A program made the translations under genes and the position numbers. The notes under the pieces were generated by a model that worked only from the letters and a program-made list of their open reading frames with translations, searched no databases and was not told the DNA's origin. From Cordylochernes scorpioides (lineage: Eukaryota > Arthropoda > Arachnida > Pseudoscorpiones > Chernetidae), in the NCBI GenBank assembly GCA_030710605.1, contig CP092863.1:105386099-105450098 (forward strand): DNA of 64,000 bases, read 5' to 3'. Below, piece by piece: positions 1-10,244 of this stretch. The first letter of the stretch is position 1; each line of letters begins with the position of its first letter.

Positions 1-2
1 GT

Positions 3-1331
3 ATAAGATTAAAGTGTGAATTAGATTTAAAGCATAATGGGCAAGAACCATCTGAAAAAAAAGTTAATTTACAAGTTAAAATGCCTAAACTTGAGTTGCC
101 AACTTTCAATGGTAGATTAGAATCATGGCTTTCATTTAAAGATATATTTTTTTCTGCAATTGGTTCTAACTCACGAATACCTGATATTGAAAAGTTACAA
201 TATTTGAAAGGCCAACTGAGAGGCGAAGCCCTAAGACTGGTCAACGCATTTCCAATTACAGCCGATAATTATGTTGAGGTTTGGCAAACTTTATTAACAA
301 GATATGATAACCCAAAGGATCTAATTTTCACCCAAATAGATAATGCATTAAGATTACCAAAATTAGCCGATGACAACCATAATTCAATGTTTAAACTTCT
401 AGATAGCTGCAACAAAATAGTAAGAACAGTGAAGGTATTGGGTTACCAAATCGATAGTTTATCTGAGGTATTTTTCGTCAAGATCATACAAGATAAGCTT
501 GATAAAACCACAAGAAAACAATGGGAATTGCAGAACAACCCAAGAGTTGTGCCTTCAATTAAGGATTTAATGGAATTTTTGGAAATCCACGCAAAAAGCT
601 TGCAGAATTTACCAAATAAAGATTCAAATGTGGAGAAACATTCAAAGAAAAAGGAATTACAAAAGGTGAATGTTTATAATTCATCTATGATAAAATGTCT
701 TAAATGTGAAGGTGCACATGCTCTTTCAAGCTGTAATTTATTTTCTGAATTACCTGAGTCAGAGAGAGTGAATTTTGTTAGTTCAGCTAAATTGTGTTTC
801 AGATGTTTAAAGCCAAACCATTTAGCAAAGAATTGTTATTGCAAAAACATTTGTCAAATTTGCAAGAAAAGACACCACACTTTGATTCACCAAGAAACCA
901 AGGTTCAAGAAGTTGATGAAGGGAAATTTGAGTGTGGAGAAGACATCAAAAATACAACTTGTCTTTTAAGTAATGAGAAATATTTTTCAAATGTCATGCT
1001 TACAACCGCTAGGATTAAAATCAAGGATAACAATGGTGTGCCTCAGACATGTAGAGCCTTGATAGACTCAGGGTCTCAGGCGAACTTTATATCAGGACAA
1101 TGTAGAAAAAGACTAGGACTTGAATATGTTACCTTACACTCGCAAATATCGGGAATTTCGGGACATTTTGCGAGTCACTCTTATGGACTTGTGGAGTTTG
1201 AATTTACGTCACATATTAAATCAGATGAACTTTTCAAGGTGAACGCCTTGGTGTTGGATAAGTTGACAAATAATTTGCCAACTCTTTCCAAAGTCAAACT
1301 TGGCGCATCTCAAAACCATGCCTCTGGGTGA
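3..1331 (+). CDS. BEL/Pao gag and aspartic protease (5'-truncated)
   Basis: The frame is open from the window edge; the first internal ATG is at 81. Counting from that ATG, residues 3-160 resemble the DUF1759 gag domain (start MPKLELPTFNGRLESWLSFK). Cys/His knuckles lie at about residues 205-275 (CLKCEGAH, CFRCLKPNHLAKNC, CQICKKRHH). The retropepsin motif ALIDSGSQANFISG is at about 327-340, with D-S-G as the catalytic triad. Gag packages element RNA and the protease matures the polyprotein. The frame ends early at 1331 because of a +1 shift near 1284-1290; protease homology continues in the next frame. Confidence 0.9.
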   Translation: MRLKCELDLKHNGQEPSEKKVNLQVKMPKLELPTFNGRLESWLSFKDIFFSAIGSNSRIPDIEKLQYLKGQLRGEALRLVNAFPITADNYVEVWQTLLTRYDNPKDLIFTQIDNALRLPKLADDNHNSMFKLLDSCNKIVRTVKVLGYQIDSLSEVFFVKIIQDKLDKTTRKQWELQNNPRVVPSIKDLMEFLEIHAKSLQNLPNKDSNVEKHSKKKELQKVNVYNSSMIKCLKCEGAHALSSCNLFSELPESERVNFVSSAKLCFRCLKPNHLAKNCYCKNICQICKKRHHTLIHQETKVQEVDEGKFECGEDIKNTTCLLSNEKYFSNVMLTTARIKIKDNNGVPQTCRALIDSGSQANFISGQCRKRLGLEYVTLHSQISGISGHFASHSYGLVEFEFTSHIKSDELFKVNALVLDKLTNNLPTLSKVKLGASQNHASG

Positions 1332-2691
1332 TCCAGATTATATTATTTCTGCTCCCATCGACATATTAATTGGTGCAGAGTTAGCTATGACCCTGTTCAC
1401 TGGCGAGTCCGTTATCGGCGATGAAGAACAACTAACTGCTACTTCTTCTAAATTAGGATGGCTCCTTTCTGGAAGAGTTTCCTTTAAGGGTAGTAGGAGA
1501 AGTATTAGGAATATCATTCAGTCACATCATGCATGCCTGGAAACCCAAAATATAGTCGAAAAAATTTGGAAATTGGAATCCATTCCTGATGTGACTTCTA
1601 TATCTAAGGATGAAAATGAAAGTGAAATCCATTTTGTGGAAACACATGGAAGGGATTCCACAGGCAGATATGTTGTACAACTGCCATTTCGGAATGACTG
1701 CCAATTAGGAGATTCAAGATCCAATGCGATCAAAAGACTTTGTTCTTTGGAAAGATCTTTGATTCCACGAACTGAAGTTTATGACCAATATAGAAGCTTC
1801 ATTAAGGAATATCTTGAATTGGGACATATGAGCTTAGTACCAAAGGAAGTTATCATTAAGGGAAGGTACTATCTGCCTCATCATCCTGTAATAAAGGGAA
1901 AAGGTTGCACCACCAAATTGCGAGTAGTATTTGACGCATCAGCAAAGACTGATTCAGGTTTGTCCTTGAATGATGCTTTAATTCCAGGGCCCAAAATTCA
2001 ACAGGATTTGTTTCACATCATTCTGAGATTCAGAATTCATCCTGTTGCTATAAATGCTGATATCGCCAAGATGTATAGGCAAATTAGAATATCACAAGAA
2101 GACTCGGAATTCCAAAGAATTGTATGGCGGAATGATCCTCATGATAAAATAAAGGACTATCGGCTAGAAACTGTCACTTATGGGACTAGTTGTGCACCAT
2201 TTTTGGCCACTCGTATCATCAAACAGTTGGCTTTGGATGAGCAGAGTAAGTTTCCAAAAGCTAGCAAAATAGCATTGACAGATTTTTATGTTGATGATCT
2301 AGTAACTGGAACTTGTTCAGTAGATGAAGGCAAGAATTTGGTGCAAGAACTCTATGGTTTACTGAGTGCAGGAGGCTTCGAACTTCGTAAGTGGACTTCC
2401 AATGTTCCTGATGTTCTGTCACTTTTACCAAATCATTTAAAATCCACCAACACAAATATTGGGTTTGAGGAATCCAAGGAATTTGTCAACGTTTTAGGCC
2501 TTCAATGGCAACCAAGAACTGATGGTTTCACATTTAAGGGAATAGCTCTGCCACTGAACTCTATGACAAAACGAGGAATACTATCACAGGTTGCTAAAAT
2601 ATTTGATCCACTGGGTTGGATCTCACCATTTACGACCACTATTAAACTGATTTTGCAAGAACTTTTGGAAGACTGGTTTGGAATGGGATGA
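1291..2691 (+). CDS. BEL/Pao pol: protease C-terminus and reverse transcriptase
   Basis: The frame continues the polyprotein after the shift. The first residues (PLGDPDYIISAPIDILIGAE) are the BEL-type protease C-terminus. RT motif A is INADIAKMYRQIRI with the catalytic Asp, motif B region is TYGTSCAPFLATR, and the catalytic box is DFYVDDLVTG (YVDD) near 2290. RVVFDASAKTDSGLSLND is the typical BEL RT N-terminal block. The frame stops at 2691; in the next frame the protein carries on as LEWDDPIPEELRRK. This is not an independent gene, because its apparent start is created by the frame break. Confidence 0.92.
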   Translation, partial: KSNLAHLKTMPLGDPDYIISAPIDILIGAELAMTLFTGESVIGDEEQLTATSSKLGWLLSGRVSFKGSRRSIRNIIQSHHACLETQNIVEKIWKLESIPDVTSISKDENESEIHFVETHGRDSTGRYVVQLPFRNDCQLGDSRSNAIKRLCSLERSLIPRTEVYDQYRSFIKEYLELGHMSLVPKEVIIKGRYYLPHHPVIKGKGCTTKLRVVFDASAKTDSGLSLNDALIPGPKIQQDLFHIILRFRIHPVAINADIAKMYRQIRISQEDSEFQRIVWRNDPHDKIKDYRLETVTYGTSCAPFLATRIIKQLALDEQSKFPKASKIALTDFYVDDLVTGTCSVDEGKNLVQELYGLLSAGGFELRKWTSNVPDVLSLLPNHLKSTNTNIGFEESKEFVNVLGLQWQPRTDGFTFKGIALPLNSMTKRGILSQVAKIFDPLGWISPFTTTIKLILQELLEDWFGMG

Positions 2692-4147
2692 CCCAATTCC
2701 AGAGGAACTAAGAAGGAAGCTGACTTTGATAAACCAGGATCTTCCATCGCTAGAGCACATTCAGATCCCAAGATGCGTGGTACCAGGTAATTTTATGAAG
2801 GTAGAATTTCATGGATTTTGTGATGCATCACAGAAGGCATATGCTGCATCTCTGTATCTAAAGGTGATCCTCTCAAACACAAGCGCTAAGACATTTCTCT
2901 TAGTGGCAAAAACAAGAGTCGCACCTATGAAGGTGGTTTCACTTCCAAAGTTAGAATTATGTTCTGCTCTACTTTTGGCAAGATTAGTGAAAACTGTATA
3001 TGATAACCTTCCTCTTACCATCAATGAAATTTATTTATGGTCTGATTCTACTATAGCCTTATGCTGGATCAATTCCGAGCCGTGCCGATGGAAGACATTT
3101 GTGGCAAATCGAGTTGCTGAGATACACCGGCTTGTCTCCGGGGTTTGGTGCCATGTTGATGGAAGGCAGAATCCAGCAGACTGTGCATCACGTGGAATAT
3201 TTCCATCCGACTTAGTAGAACATCCACTATGGTGGAATGGGCCACCATGGCCAATTGAACCTGCCCTTGAAATTAAGAAATTCATTAATAGCTCCAAGGG
3301 AGAATTTAAAGAAGAAGAAAAAATCAAGACGTATTTTGGTACAATTGAGTGTGAAATTCCATCCATTGTGATAAACTGCTCATCATTAACCAATCTGAAA
3401 TGTATCATAGCTTGGTGCTTAAGATTTGTCAACAACAGTCGAATGCCTTTACATTCAAGGAACAGGGAGCCCTTAACATTAAGAGAGTTGAATGATGCCC
3501 TGCTGACAGTTGTGAAGTGTGTTCAATCTATTGAATTTTCCAAAGAAAAGCATTGCCTGTTAAGCAACAAGCCAATCCCGAATAAGAGTAGAATATACAA
3601 TCTATGTCCCTTTTTGGATTCAAGGGGAATCATTAGAGTTGGCGGACGATTAAAAAATGTAAATGTTCATGGTGATCGGATTAATCAAGTTTTACTTCCA
3701 AGATCACATCATCTTACCACTCTTATTGTAAACAATGTTCATGTCCATAATCTTCACTCATCAACTCAAGCTACGCTTTCAGCAATAAGAAATATATTCT
3801 GGATACCTTCTGGAAGAAATGTTGTACGGAAAATTTTAAGAACATGCATGAAATGTGCTAGATTTCGTAAAGAAGCTCCTTTTCAATTAATGAGAAATCT
3901 ACCTTTTGCAAGGATCAACAGATCAAGGCCGTTTTTGGTAACTGGAATAGATTTTGCAGGACCTTTTCTGATTAAACGGAACATGGGACGTACAACTTCA
4001 ACCATGAATGCTTACGTTGCCTTGTTCATATGTTTCAGCACTCGGGCCATTCATCTAGAATTAATCAGTAGTCTGACCACAGATGCTCTCATATCCACAA
4101 TAAGAAGGTTCATTGCTCGAAGAGGTAAACCAGCAACAATTTTATAG
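2678..4147 (+). CDS. BEL/Pao pol: RNase H, integrase zinc finger and first part of core
   Basis: It opens in the RT-RNase H connection. RNase H blocks are FHGFCDASQKAYAASLY, the KLELCSALLLARLV segment, LWSDSTIALCWI and ADCASRG, with acidic active-site residues present. The H2C2 integrase zinc finger is HVHNLHSSTQATLSAIRNI followed by CMKCARF near 3735-3870. The integrase core begins with VTGIDFAGPF (first catalytic D). The frame stops at 4147 directly before the second catalytic Asp, which lies in the next frame. RNase H degrades the RNA template and integrase inserts the cDNA. Confidence 0.92.
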   Translation: MEWDDPIPEELRRKLTLINQDLPSLEHIQIPRCVVPGNFMKVEFHGFCDASQKAYAASLYLKVILSNTSAKTFLLVAKTRVAPMKVVSLPKLELCSALLLARLVKTVYDNLPLTINEIYLWSDSTIALCWINSEPCRWKTFVANRVAEIHRLVSGVWCHVDGRQNPADCASRGIFPSDLVEHPLWWNGPPWPIEPALEIKKFINSSKGEFKEEEKIKTYFGTIECEIPSIVINCSSLTNLKCIIAWCLRFVNNSRMPLHSRNREPLTLRELNDALLTVVKCVQSIEFSKEKHCLLSNKPIPNKSRIYNLCPFLDSRGIIRVGGRLKNVNVHGDRINQVLLPRSHHLTTLIVNNVHVHNLHSSTQATLSAIRNIFWIPSGRNVVRKILRTCMKCARFRKEAPFQLMRNLPFARINRSRPFLVTGIDFAGPFLIKRNMGRTTSTMNAYVALFICFSTRAIHLELISSLTTDALISTIRRFIARRGKPATIL

Positions 4148-4817
4148 TGACAACGCCACTAATTTTGTTGGTGCGCATAAGATTATTGGGAAACTATGTC
4201 ACAATGCCAGTAAGGTTCTTACGAATTCAGAGGGAATTCAGTGGAAATTTATTCCACCAGCAGCTCCACATTTTGGTGGACTGTGGGAAGCCGGAGTTAA
4301 GTCCATGAAATATCATCTTAGAAGAACAATGGGCAGTGCTTTGCTAAATTTTGAAGAACTAACAACATTGTTAGCACAAATTGAAGCTTGCCTGAATTCA
4401 CGACCTCTTTGTCCTCTTTCTGAGGACCCTGAAGATCTACAGGCATTGACTCCTGGTCACTTCTTAATAGGTGGTTCTTTAACAGCGCTTCCCGATGAAG
4501 ATTACATCATAGCAATGAGTTTGCCAAATAGTTGGCAATTAATTCAAAAATCAATGAATCATTTTTGGACAAGATGGTCCCAAGAATATGTGTCACAACT
4601 TCAACAAAGATCCAAATGGTGTAAGCCCCAACCCAACATTAAGGAAGGATCCCTGGTGTTGATAAAGAATGAACAACAACCTCCACTAGCATGGAAGATT
4701 GGAAGAATTTCAAAGGTGTTTCCAGGAGATGACGCTAGAATCAGAGTGGTAGAAGTCAAGACTGCTAATGGGACTTACAGAAGACCTATTGTAAAATTAT
4801 GTTTGTTACCTATATAA
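4137..4817 (+). CDS. BEL/Pao integrase core C-terminal part and DUF5641-like tail
   Basis: FYSDNATNFVGAH carries the second catalytic Asp of the DDE integrase, and PHFGGLWEAGVKSMKYHLRR carries the catalytic Glu. NSRPLCPLSEDPEDLQALTPGHFL is the conserved block after the core. The C-terminal 90 residues (W..RSKW...LVLIKNEQQPPLAWKIGRI...DARIRVVEVKTANGTYRRP) match the DUF5641 domain that ends BEL/Pao Pol. The end at LCLLPI just before the polypurine tract looks natural. The true frame joins the preceding one near 4138-4143. Confidence 0.9.
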   Translation, partial: QFYSDNATNFVGAHKIIGKLCHNASKVLTNSEGIQWKFIPPAAPHFGGLWEAGVKSMKYHLRRTMGSALLNFEELTTLLAQIEACLNSRPLCPLSEDPEDLQALTPGHFLIGGSLTALPDEDYIIAMSLPNSWQLIQKSMNHFWTRWSQEYVSQLQQRSKWCKPQPNIKEGSLVLIKNEQQPPLAWKIGRISKVFPGDDARIRVVEVKTANGTYRRPIVKLCLLPI

Positions 4818-4844
4818 TGTTTTTTGATGGTCCCCCATCAAGTT

Positions 4845-5030
4845 AAGGCGGGAGAATGTTTAATTTAGCTAGAATATTTATGTTTATATAAAGGTTTAAT
4901 TTAATTTTTCTATGATTGTGTAAATATTCATTGAATTTATCATCATCACCTTTGTTGTTTACAAAAATGTTATATGAAAAATAAAGTAATGTAAAATAAC
5001 GAAGTGGTTGCCCTCATGTTTACTGATCCA
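4845..5030 (+). repeat. Polypurine tract and 3' LTR start of the BEL/Pao
   Basis: Immediately after the pol stop, a purine-rich GGCGGGAGAA precedes TGTTTAATTTAG, the usual BEL polypurine-tract/LTR junction. AATAAA occurs about 125 bp into the LTR. The right border is uncertain. Confidence 0.65.
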
Positions 5031-5129
5031 ATGTTTTAATAATCTAAGGTTTATGTTGTAAGAAAATTATACATTGAGAAGAATTATACAGCATCATAAT
5101 AGACAACTTTCTTTTATAACTTTTATTTT

Positions 5130-5530
5130 TGTCTGAATTTGTCAAAACTGGTGTTGTAGTTCATTCTTTATCTCTCCCATAGTGAAGTTTTGTAACTAGG
5201 GTAATAAACATGATGCATCGTTTTGAGGCATGATAAAGGGAGAGGTGCTTCTTTAGATGCATGAATATAATTCTCCCGTATAACTTTGTTATATATATGT
5301 TGTATTAAAATATTATTTTATTTATAAAATTATATTTCATATATTCAAATACTCTGTTAAATCGACCGCCAGAGGTCACGCTTCTCCTATAAAAACTCAT
5401 TGTTGTTTTTTCCCGATGGCCGGCTCAAATCTTTTGCACATTATGTAAATAAGTTTTTAATTTTTTTATTATTATTACGCCTTAAGCCAGGCATTACCTT
5501 TATCAAATTATGTTTTTTTTATATATTCTT
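5130..5530 (+). repeat. Dispersed LTR-like repeat, family shared with 12.0/14.6 kb and 57.7 kb
   Basis: Two segments recur elsewhere. 'AACTGGTGTTGTAG' through 'AAAGGGAGAGGTGC' matches 57.71-57.82 kb. The block with CCGCCAGAGGTCAC, TATAAAAACTCATTGTTG, GGCCGGCTCAAA and ACGCCTTAAGCCAGG matches the reverse complement of the LARD LTRs at 12.04-12.45 and 14.57-14.98 kb and the copy at 57.88-58.02 kb. The middle holds a TATA-like element. No coding capacity is seen. Probably a decayed LTR plus the adjoining internal 3' end. Confidence 0.6.
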
Positions 5531-5559
5531 TTAGCTCAATTAAAGCTATTTTTGATAAC

Positions 5560-5985
5560 TAATTTAATTATTGTCACGACTGCAGTGTCACATGCTCATA
5601 GATTCCGGGATCAAGCAAATGATCAATAATTCTATATTAAATCCTTTGAAATCAAAAATCTTTTTACAACATATATATACGATACATTTTGAATGATAGA
5701 AAGTAAATTTCCAGTTTAGCTTTGTTCATAGTTTCTCTCTCCCTCTCATTTCCTTAAATTCAATTTTATGTATGCAAATAAAACCAAAATCTCTAAATTC
5801 AATTGTACAATATAAATCTTTTAATATGTATATTTTAAAGCAGTTAACATGTATGTAAATTTTGTTTTTGTATAAAAGATTTGGAAAATAAAGAGAGAGA
5901 GATGATTGAGGTGGAGACAGCCACAAACGACTGCTAATTTTTCACACATCTATAGTAGAATATACATCATATATATACATGAAAT
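5560..5985. other. AT-rich intergenic sequence, nothing recognised
   Basis: AT-rich, with short TATATA runs and no sustained coding pattern. The one reading frame of 66 codons here (minus strand) is low-complexity and resembles nothing I know. Confidence 0.5.
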
Positions 5986-6200
5986 TGAAACTATTTTAGA
6001 CGCGTATGATTCTTTTTTAGAATTAAACAATTTTTTACTGCCCTTACTGCAATGATAAATTGATGAGAGGTTTCCAGGTTGTAAGTGATACTTCTAGTTC
6101 TCCTGTTGAAGGACAGGTTGGCCCGAAAGCTTGAGAAATAAAAAATGGAGAAACCTAGCTCTGGATTGCTTATTGATTTTGTTGAATTGCATTTTTTATA
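5985..6200 (+). repeat. Degenerate palindrome-family arm next to a hammerhead-like PLE motif
   Basis: 5985-6060 matches the arm of the palindrome family at 10.9/26.0/54.8 kb (GACGCGTATGATTCTTTTT, then CTGCCCTTACTGCAATG). At 6110-6132 CTGTTGAAGGACAGG...CCCGAAAGCTT resembles the hammerhead-like motif in the palindrome at 36.5 kb (TTGAAGGAC...GTCCGAAAGCTTG). The GAA-AGCT-T tail fits a minimal, self-complementary stem III. No full fold is visible. Confidence 0.45.
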
Positions 6201-6410
6201 ATCAATTAACCATTAATACTCAAAAAAGTATCAAGTTATATATAACAAATATATAAATATGTGGCGTGAACTGGGGTTTCAGTTACCGAGATTGGGTTAG
6301 AAAGAACAAGACACACAAGCAGGAGCCGCTAGACTAGAATGGAACATATGGAGAACGAGGGAGGGCTGTACAAGAAAGAGCGGTTGGTCGGCGTGTTTTC
6401 AAAATGTATA

Positions 6411-6963
6411 CACTCATGGACAAAACTTAAAAAAGGAAGTTGTACCTTTTATCATGTATATCGGGATTCATCTAATGACTCTGAAAAATAAACTCTGAAT
6501 AAATTTCAGACAAAAACTCTGAAAGATATTTTTATTTATATATATATTTATTTCAATTCAAAGCGTTATGTCCCCCTAGGAACACTTGCGCTGTCATACA
6601 TGTATGACTTTACATTTGTCTATACATATATTTACAATAATTTTAGTCCGTGAATAGAATAGTCATATGATATTAACAATGAGAAAGAGAGAAAAAACGA
6701 GAAAAAAAGAACTGTGTACAAAAGAAAGAAGTGTCTGGCAATATGTAAAATCAACATAATATAAATTATTAGTTTCTTAAAAGATATTTGTTGCTATATA
6801 ATTTAAAATATATCTACAAAAGGTATTGAATTTGACCTTTATTGAAAACACACGAGATAATCAAGTGTGAACAAAATTGCTTCTGTCTCCTTTAAACAAA
6901 AAAAAAAATACAGGCGAGAAGCGACATCAAAGACAATCCACCTTCTAAAGTTTTGTCCATGGC
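6411..6963 (+). mobile_element. Mariner-like MITE with an inserted LINE tail
   Basis: The left end CACTCATGGACAAAACTTAA, preceded by TA, and the right end AAAGTTTTGTCCATGG match the perfect copy at 18488-18687. The internal text 'AACACACGAGATAATCAAGTGTG' also matches. The copy is about 350 bp longer because of inserted material that includes 6549-6590. That stretch is the reverse complement of the LINE 3' tail seen at 58561-58611. Confidence 0.65.
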
Positions 6964-7743
6964 TATATTACATCAAAACGGAAAGAAACTGGTCGCTGAA
7001 CTATACCCGGAGAACTTAACTAAGCCAATGAACTCGTCCAAAAGGGTCAAAAGATGGCGCCAGGCATTATAGACTGGCTAGACCCAACTTGATTTATGTT
7101 TAAGACAACCCGTTACACTTTTTTTTCACCATTATCTTATAGTACTCTGCAATAAATTCTCATTAAAAATACATATATAGTAATTACATAGTACTAAAGA
7201 GAGAGGTATGGAATCTAAGATAATAAACTATATTAAATAAAAGTCAAACAAACTAGAACAGTTCTCTCACACCATCTAGACAGAAGCGTTATACCATTAC
7301 CTCAGTTAATGCCAGAAATGGCCCAATTCCAACCCCGCTCCACATACTTTCAGCTCGCCAAACGTTCTATTAAAGTTTTAAGATCGTAGCAAGAAGAAGA
7401 GAACTTTAAAGCGCGCGCTATACTCTCCCAGAAAATAAATTCCTCGCTCCCAAAAAATTCGTCTGCTCACAAGATTAAAACGTCGTCTGTGAGAAATAGA
7501 GATCCCCTAGACGGCGCTAGCGTCGTTTCTTTTTTTTTAGAAAAATCTGGAGGCTACATTATCCCCCCGACCTCCATTTTTTTAGATTTCTTCTGTTCAA
7601 TTCTTCTTCTCTTATTTATTTGTTTATTCCACTTAGAGCCCCTCCACCGGGCGGCTTGGGATTTAAAAAGTCCAATACTTTCAAGGGGATATATTAGAAA
7701 GAGAATATCTGGCTCAATCGAGATTTCTATACTTTATTCCATA
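6963..7743. other. Unassigned intergenic sequence
   Basis: AT-rich, with a somewhat GC-richer patch near 7360-7520 (GCGCGCGCTATACTC, ACGGCGCTAGCGTCG). The reading frame at 7489-7869 is not convincing: it runs into the Helitron start and a GTCC microsatellite. No gene or repeat recognised. Confidence 0.45.
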
Positions 7744-8728
7744 TCTATATATATAAAAATGGATGTTTGTTGGTCCGTTGGTCCGTTGGTCCGTCCGTCC
7801 GTCCGTCCGTTCGTGATAATCTTCTACATCGCTCAACCAATCGTGATGAAACTTTGGGAAGATGTTTAGTATACTACCGGGATGGTTTCTGGCTAATTAC
7901 CCTTTAGAAATAACCTTTCGTTGCATTTTTATTTACGAAAAACGTAAATTCACTCGCAATCAACGCCCCCTCGCGGTAGACGTTTGGCCTGAAATAGCCT
8001 CGCATGAGCTTATTTGTAACGTCAAGCTTAGCCTATAGGTTAGGTACACAGCTTCGTACCCCCGCAACCTAGGTTCGAGGCTCAGCGTGGGTGTTTTTTT
8101 TTTTTTTTCATTTCTTTTATATTATTGTATTCTTTTATATTATTAAAAATATTATTTTATTTAAAATGTAGGCTTTTTAAAATAAAAATTAACATAAACA
8201 ATTTTTTAATAATATTTGTAACAAACCTAGGTTCGAGGCTCAGCGTGGGTGTCTTTTTTTATTTTCATTTCTTTTATAATATTGTAGCAAGGTCTGTTTT
8301 TACAGCATTATTATATTTTTATTGGTTTATTTTAAAAATGTTTGTTATGAAGGCTCTATGTAATACTATTTAGAGTACATTTTTACATTTTTAAACACCT
8401 AAGCACCCCTCTTTTTAATATTGTAGCAAAGAATTGAAAGTATTAATTTATTTTAGATGTTTGCCATGAAACTTTGGGAGGTTGTTTGGTATACTATCAG
8501 GACGATTTCTGGCGAATTATTTTAGAATAATATTTATAACAATAATTATAGCGCAATTAGGACATAGTGATTATATTCTGTGTTTGTGCATATATAAATA
8601 TTTTACAGAAAATGTGAGAACGTTCTATTCGAATATCTCGAACACAAAAAACAATACAAATAAACGCGTTCACTGACATTTATTAATGCAGTGAATATAA
8701 TCAATGATTACAATGAAGGGCTATATTA
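7744..8728 (+). mobile_element. Helitron-like non-autonomous element, 5' part
   Basis: It begins TCTATATATATAAAAATGGATG followed by a GTCC-rich stretch, the same start as the copies at 55389 and 60601. An element end (hairpin then CTAG) appears only at 8916, after a second TCTATATATATAAAAA start at 8729, so the two copies are nested or adjacent. Inside, 'AACCTAGGTTCGAGGCTCAG' followed by a T run occurs twice (about 8066 and 8226). It resembles a tRNA-type B box with a pol III terminator. Confidence 0.5.
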
Positions 8729-8916
8729 TCTATATATATAAAAATCACTTTCAAATTTTAACGTAACGTTCCTTTCTCAATCCCGTAGGGCTTTAGATCG
8801 GCTAAAACATTTTATCTCTATAAGTGAATATTAACTTTACTTTACTGAATAGTTTAGTATAATGTTAATTTAACATATTACAATTTAGCCACAGCAACGC
8901 GTGGCCGGGTTCGCTA
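8729..8916 (+). mobile_element. Short non-autonomous Helitron-like element
   Basis: It starts TCTATATATATAAAAATCAC and ends with a small hairpin (CCACAGCAACGCGTGG) then CCGGGTTCGCTAG followed by T. A TC 5' end and a 3' hairpin followed about 10 nt later by CTRR are Helitron hallmarks. The body is 188 bp with no coding capacity. Confidence 0.6.
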
Positions 8917-9425
8917 GTATATATATATATATATATATGATATATGTGCTATTTCTTTGAATAAAATATGAGTTATTCTATATATACGCCTCTTGTTTTT
9001 TATTTGAACAATAGAAATTTTATATACGAGTGTGTAGGCTACAAAATAAATTACTTCATTTAAAATATGTTTGGAAAACTACTGGTATTTCGACCTACCT
9101 CTGAGGTAGGAACACAATTCACAAACAAAAAGGTTCCGAATAAATTTAAAGGAACAGACACACTATATATAACTTGTGAGTAAAAAGGATCTCCAGTGAA
9201 TAGATTTGGTTTTTAAAAGGGGCGTACCTGGGGATCTGTGAGATGAAATTACATTTTTCAGAATATTTTGAAGGATTCCTTCTATATGAATTTATTGTAC
9301 AATAGTTTCGAGGTTTTCGGTAAATTTTTATTCAACGTATCCTTATATACTTCCTTTTTCATGTGAATATATTAATATATAAGGTTTTCACACAAATATA
9401 ATGATCATGTAGTTACGTTTCATAA
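8917..9425. other. AT-rich sequence with microsatellite
   Basis: A TA run at about 8918-8940 follows the Helitron end, then AT-rich sequence with no gene. 'GACCTACCTCTGAGGTAGG' near 9092 is a short perfect hairpin. Confidence 0.4.
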
Positions 9426-9429
9426 ATGT

Positions 9430-9545
9430 CACATCTCCCTTCAAATCTTGATACCATCTATTGACCGTCTCCAAAAACAAGCAGCCTCAGGTCAGTGACA
9501 AAACCACAACACCAGCTATGGAAAACTAAGAAGCGTCCACCTGTA
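9430..9545 (+). repeat. Dispersed repeat (SINE-like), copies at 15.0 and 43.8 kb
   Basis: 'GTCACATCTCCC' ... 'CTATTGACCGTCTCC' ... 'GTGACA' ... 'ACAACACCAGCT' ... 'AACTAAGAAGCG' recurs at 43.82-43.93 kb in the same orientation and at 15.02-15.12 kb reversed. Family identity is unknown. Confidence 0.5.
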
Positions 9546-9639
9546 GACCATGGCTTCGGACTAATTGCCCTCTTAAATTTAAGTCAGACTTTATTCTATG
9601 AAATCCACATGGATGCTCGTGTAGAAAACCTGAGGAAGT

Positions 9640-9905
9640 TTCATATTTTGAGGTTGCCGTTCGTCTATTTTTATTTAAGGAGACAGAAGCAATTTTTTTC
9701 ACACTTGGTTATCTCGTGAGTCTTCAATAAAAATCGCTATGTATCAAATATCTTTCAGAGTTATTGCCTGAATCCTGATATACACGGTAAAAGATACAAA
9801 TTCCTTAAGTTTTGTCCATGAGTGTATCTTTCAAAGTTATTGTCTGAATCCCGATATACATGCTAAAAGGTGCAACTTCCTTAAGTTTTGTCCATGAGTG
9901 TAGTT
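9640..9905 (-). mobile_element. Mariner-like MITE fragments (two ends in tandem)
   Basis: 'TTCCTTAAGTTTTGTCCATG' followed by AGTGTA occurs twice (ending near 9825 and 9902), each preceded by the body text 'AGAGTTATTG..TGAATCC.GATATACA'. This is the 18488-18687 MITE family, here as two truncated ends. Confidence 0.55.
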
Positions 9906-10244
9906 TGCATAATGTTGCACATCTTCGCGAACCCATTAGCCTGATGAAACGTGATCGTGTGAAGAGGCTAGCCGCTCTTTAAACTAAAAATAATAAAATA
10001 AACTAATTGTGAAAATATAATTTTAATTACTTTTCACAAAAATAAAGTTCCCATAAAACTAATTATTCGTTCAATCATATTTATAAGATAGCATAATAGT
10101 ATATAAAGACTCTAAAAATGAAAATTCGAAGAGTTAACGCTATATATACCTCAAACTAACCAAATAGGAAAGATGAGAGACAATCTCAAAATATCCTAAT
10201 AACAGCCTCAACAATTTTCCTACTTACATATTTCCATCTTTTGG

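Larger units (their letters stand above)
1..5030 (+). mobile_element. BEL/Pao LTR retrotransposon, 5' end outside window
   Basis: Domain order is gag (DUF1759-like), zinc knuckles, aspartic protease, reverse transcriptase, RNase H, H2C2 integrase zinc finger, DDE integrase core and a DUF5641-like tail, as in BEL/Pao. The reading frame is open from base 3, so gag starts upstream and the 5' LTR lies outside the window. A purine-rich tract then TGTTTAATTTAG (from about 4857) marks the start of the 3' LTR; an AATAAA is near 4981. The LTR end cannot be placed without its partner, so 5030 is approximate. The frame is broken three times, each time by one extra T in a T run. Confidence 0.93.
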
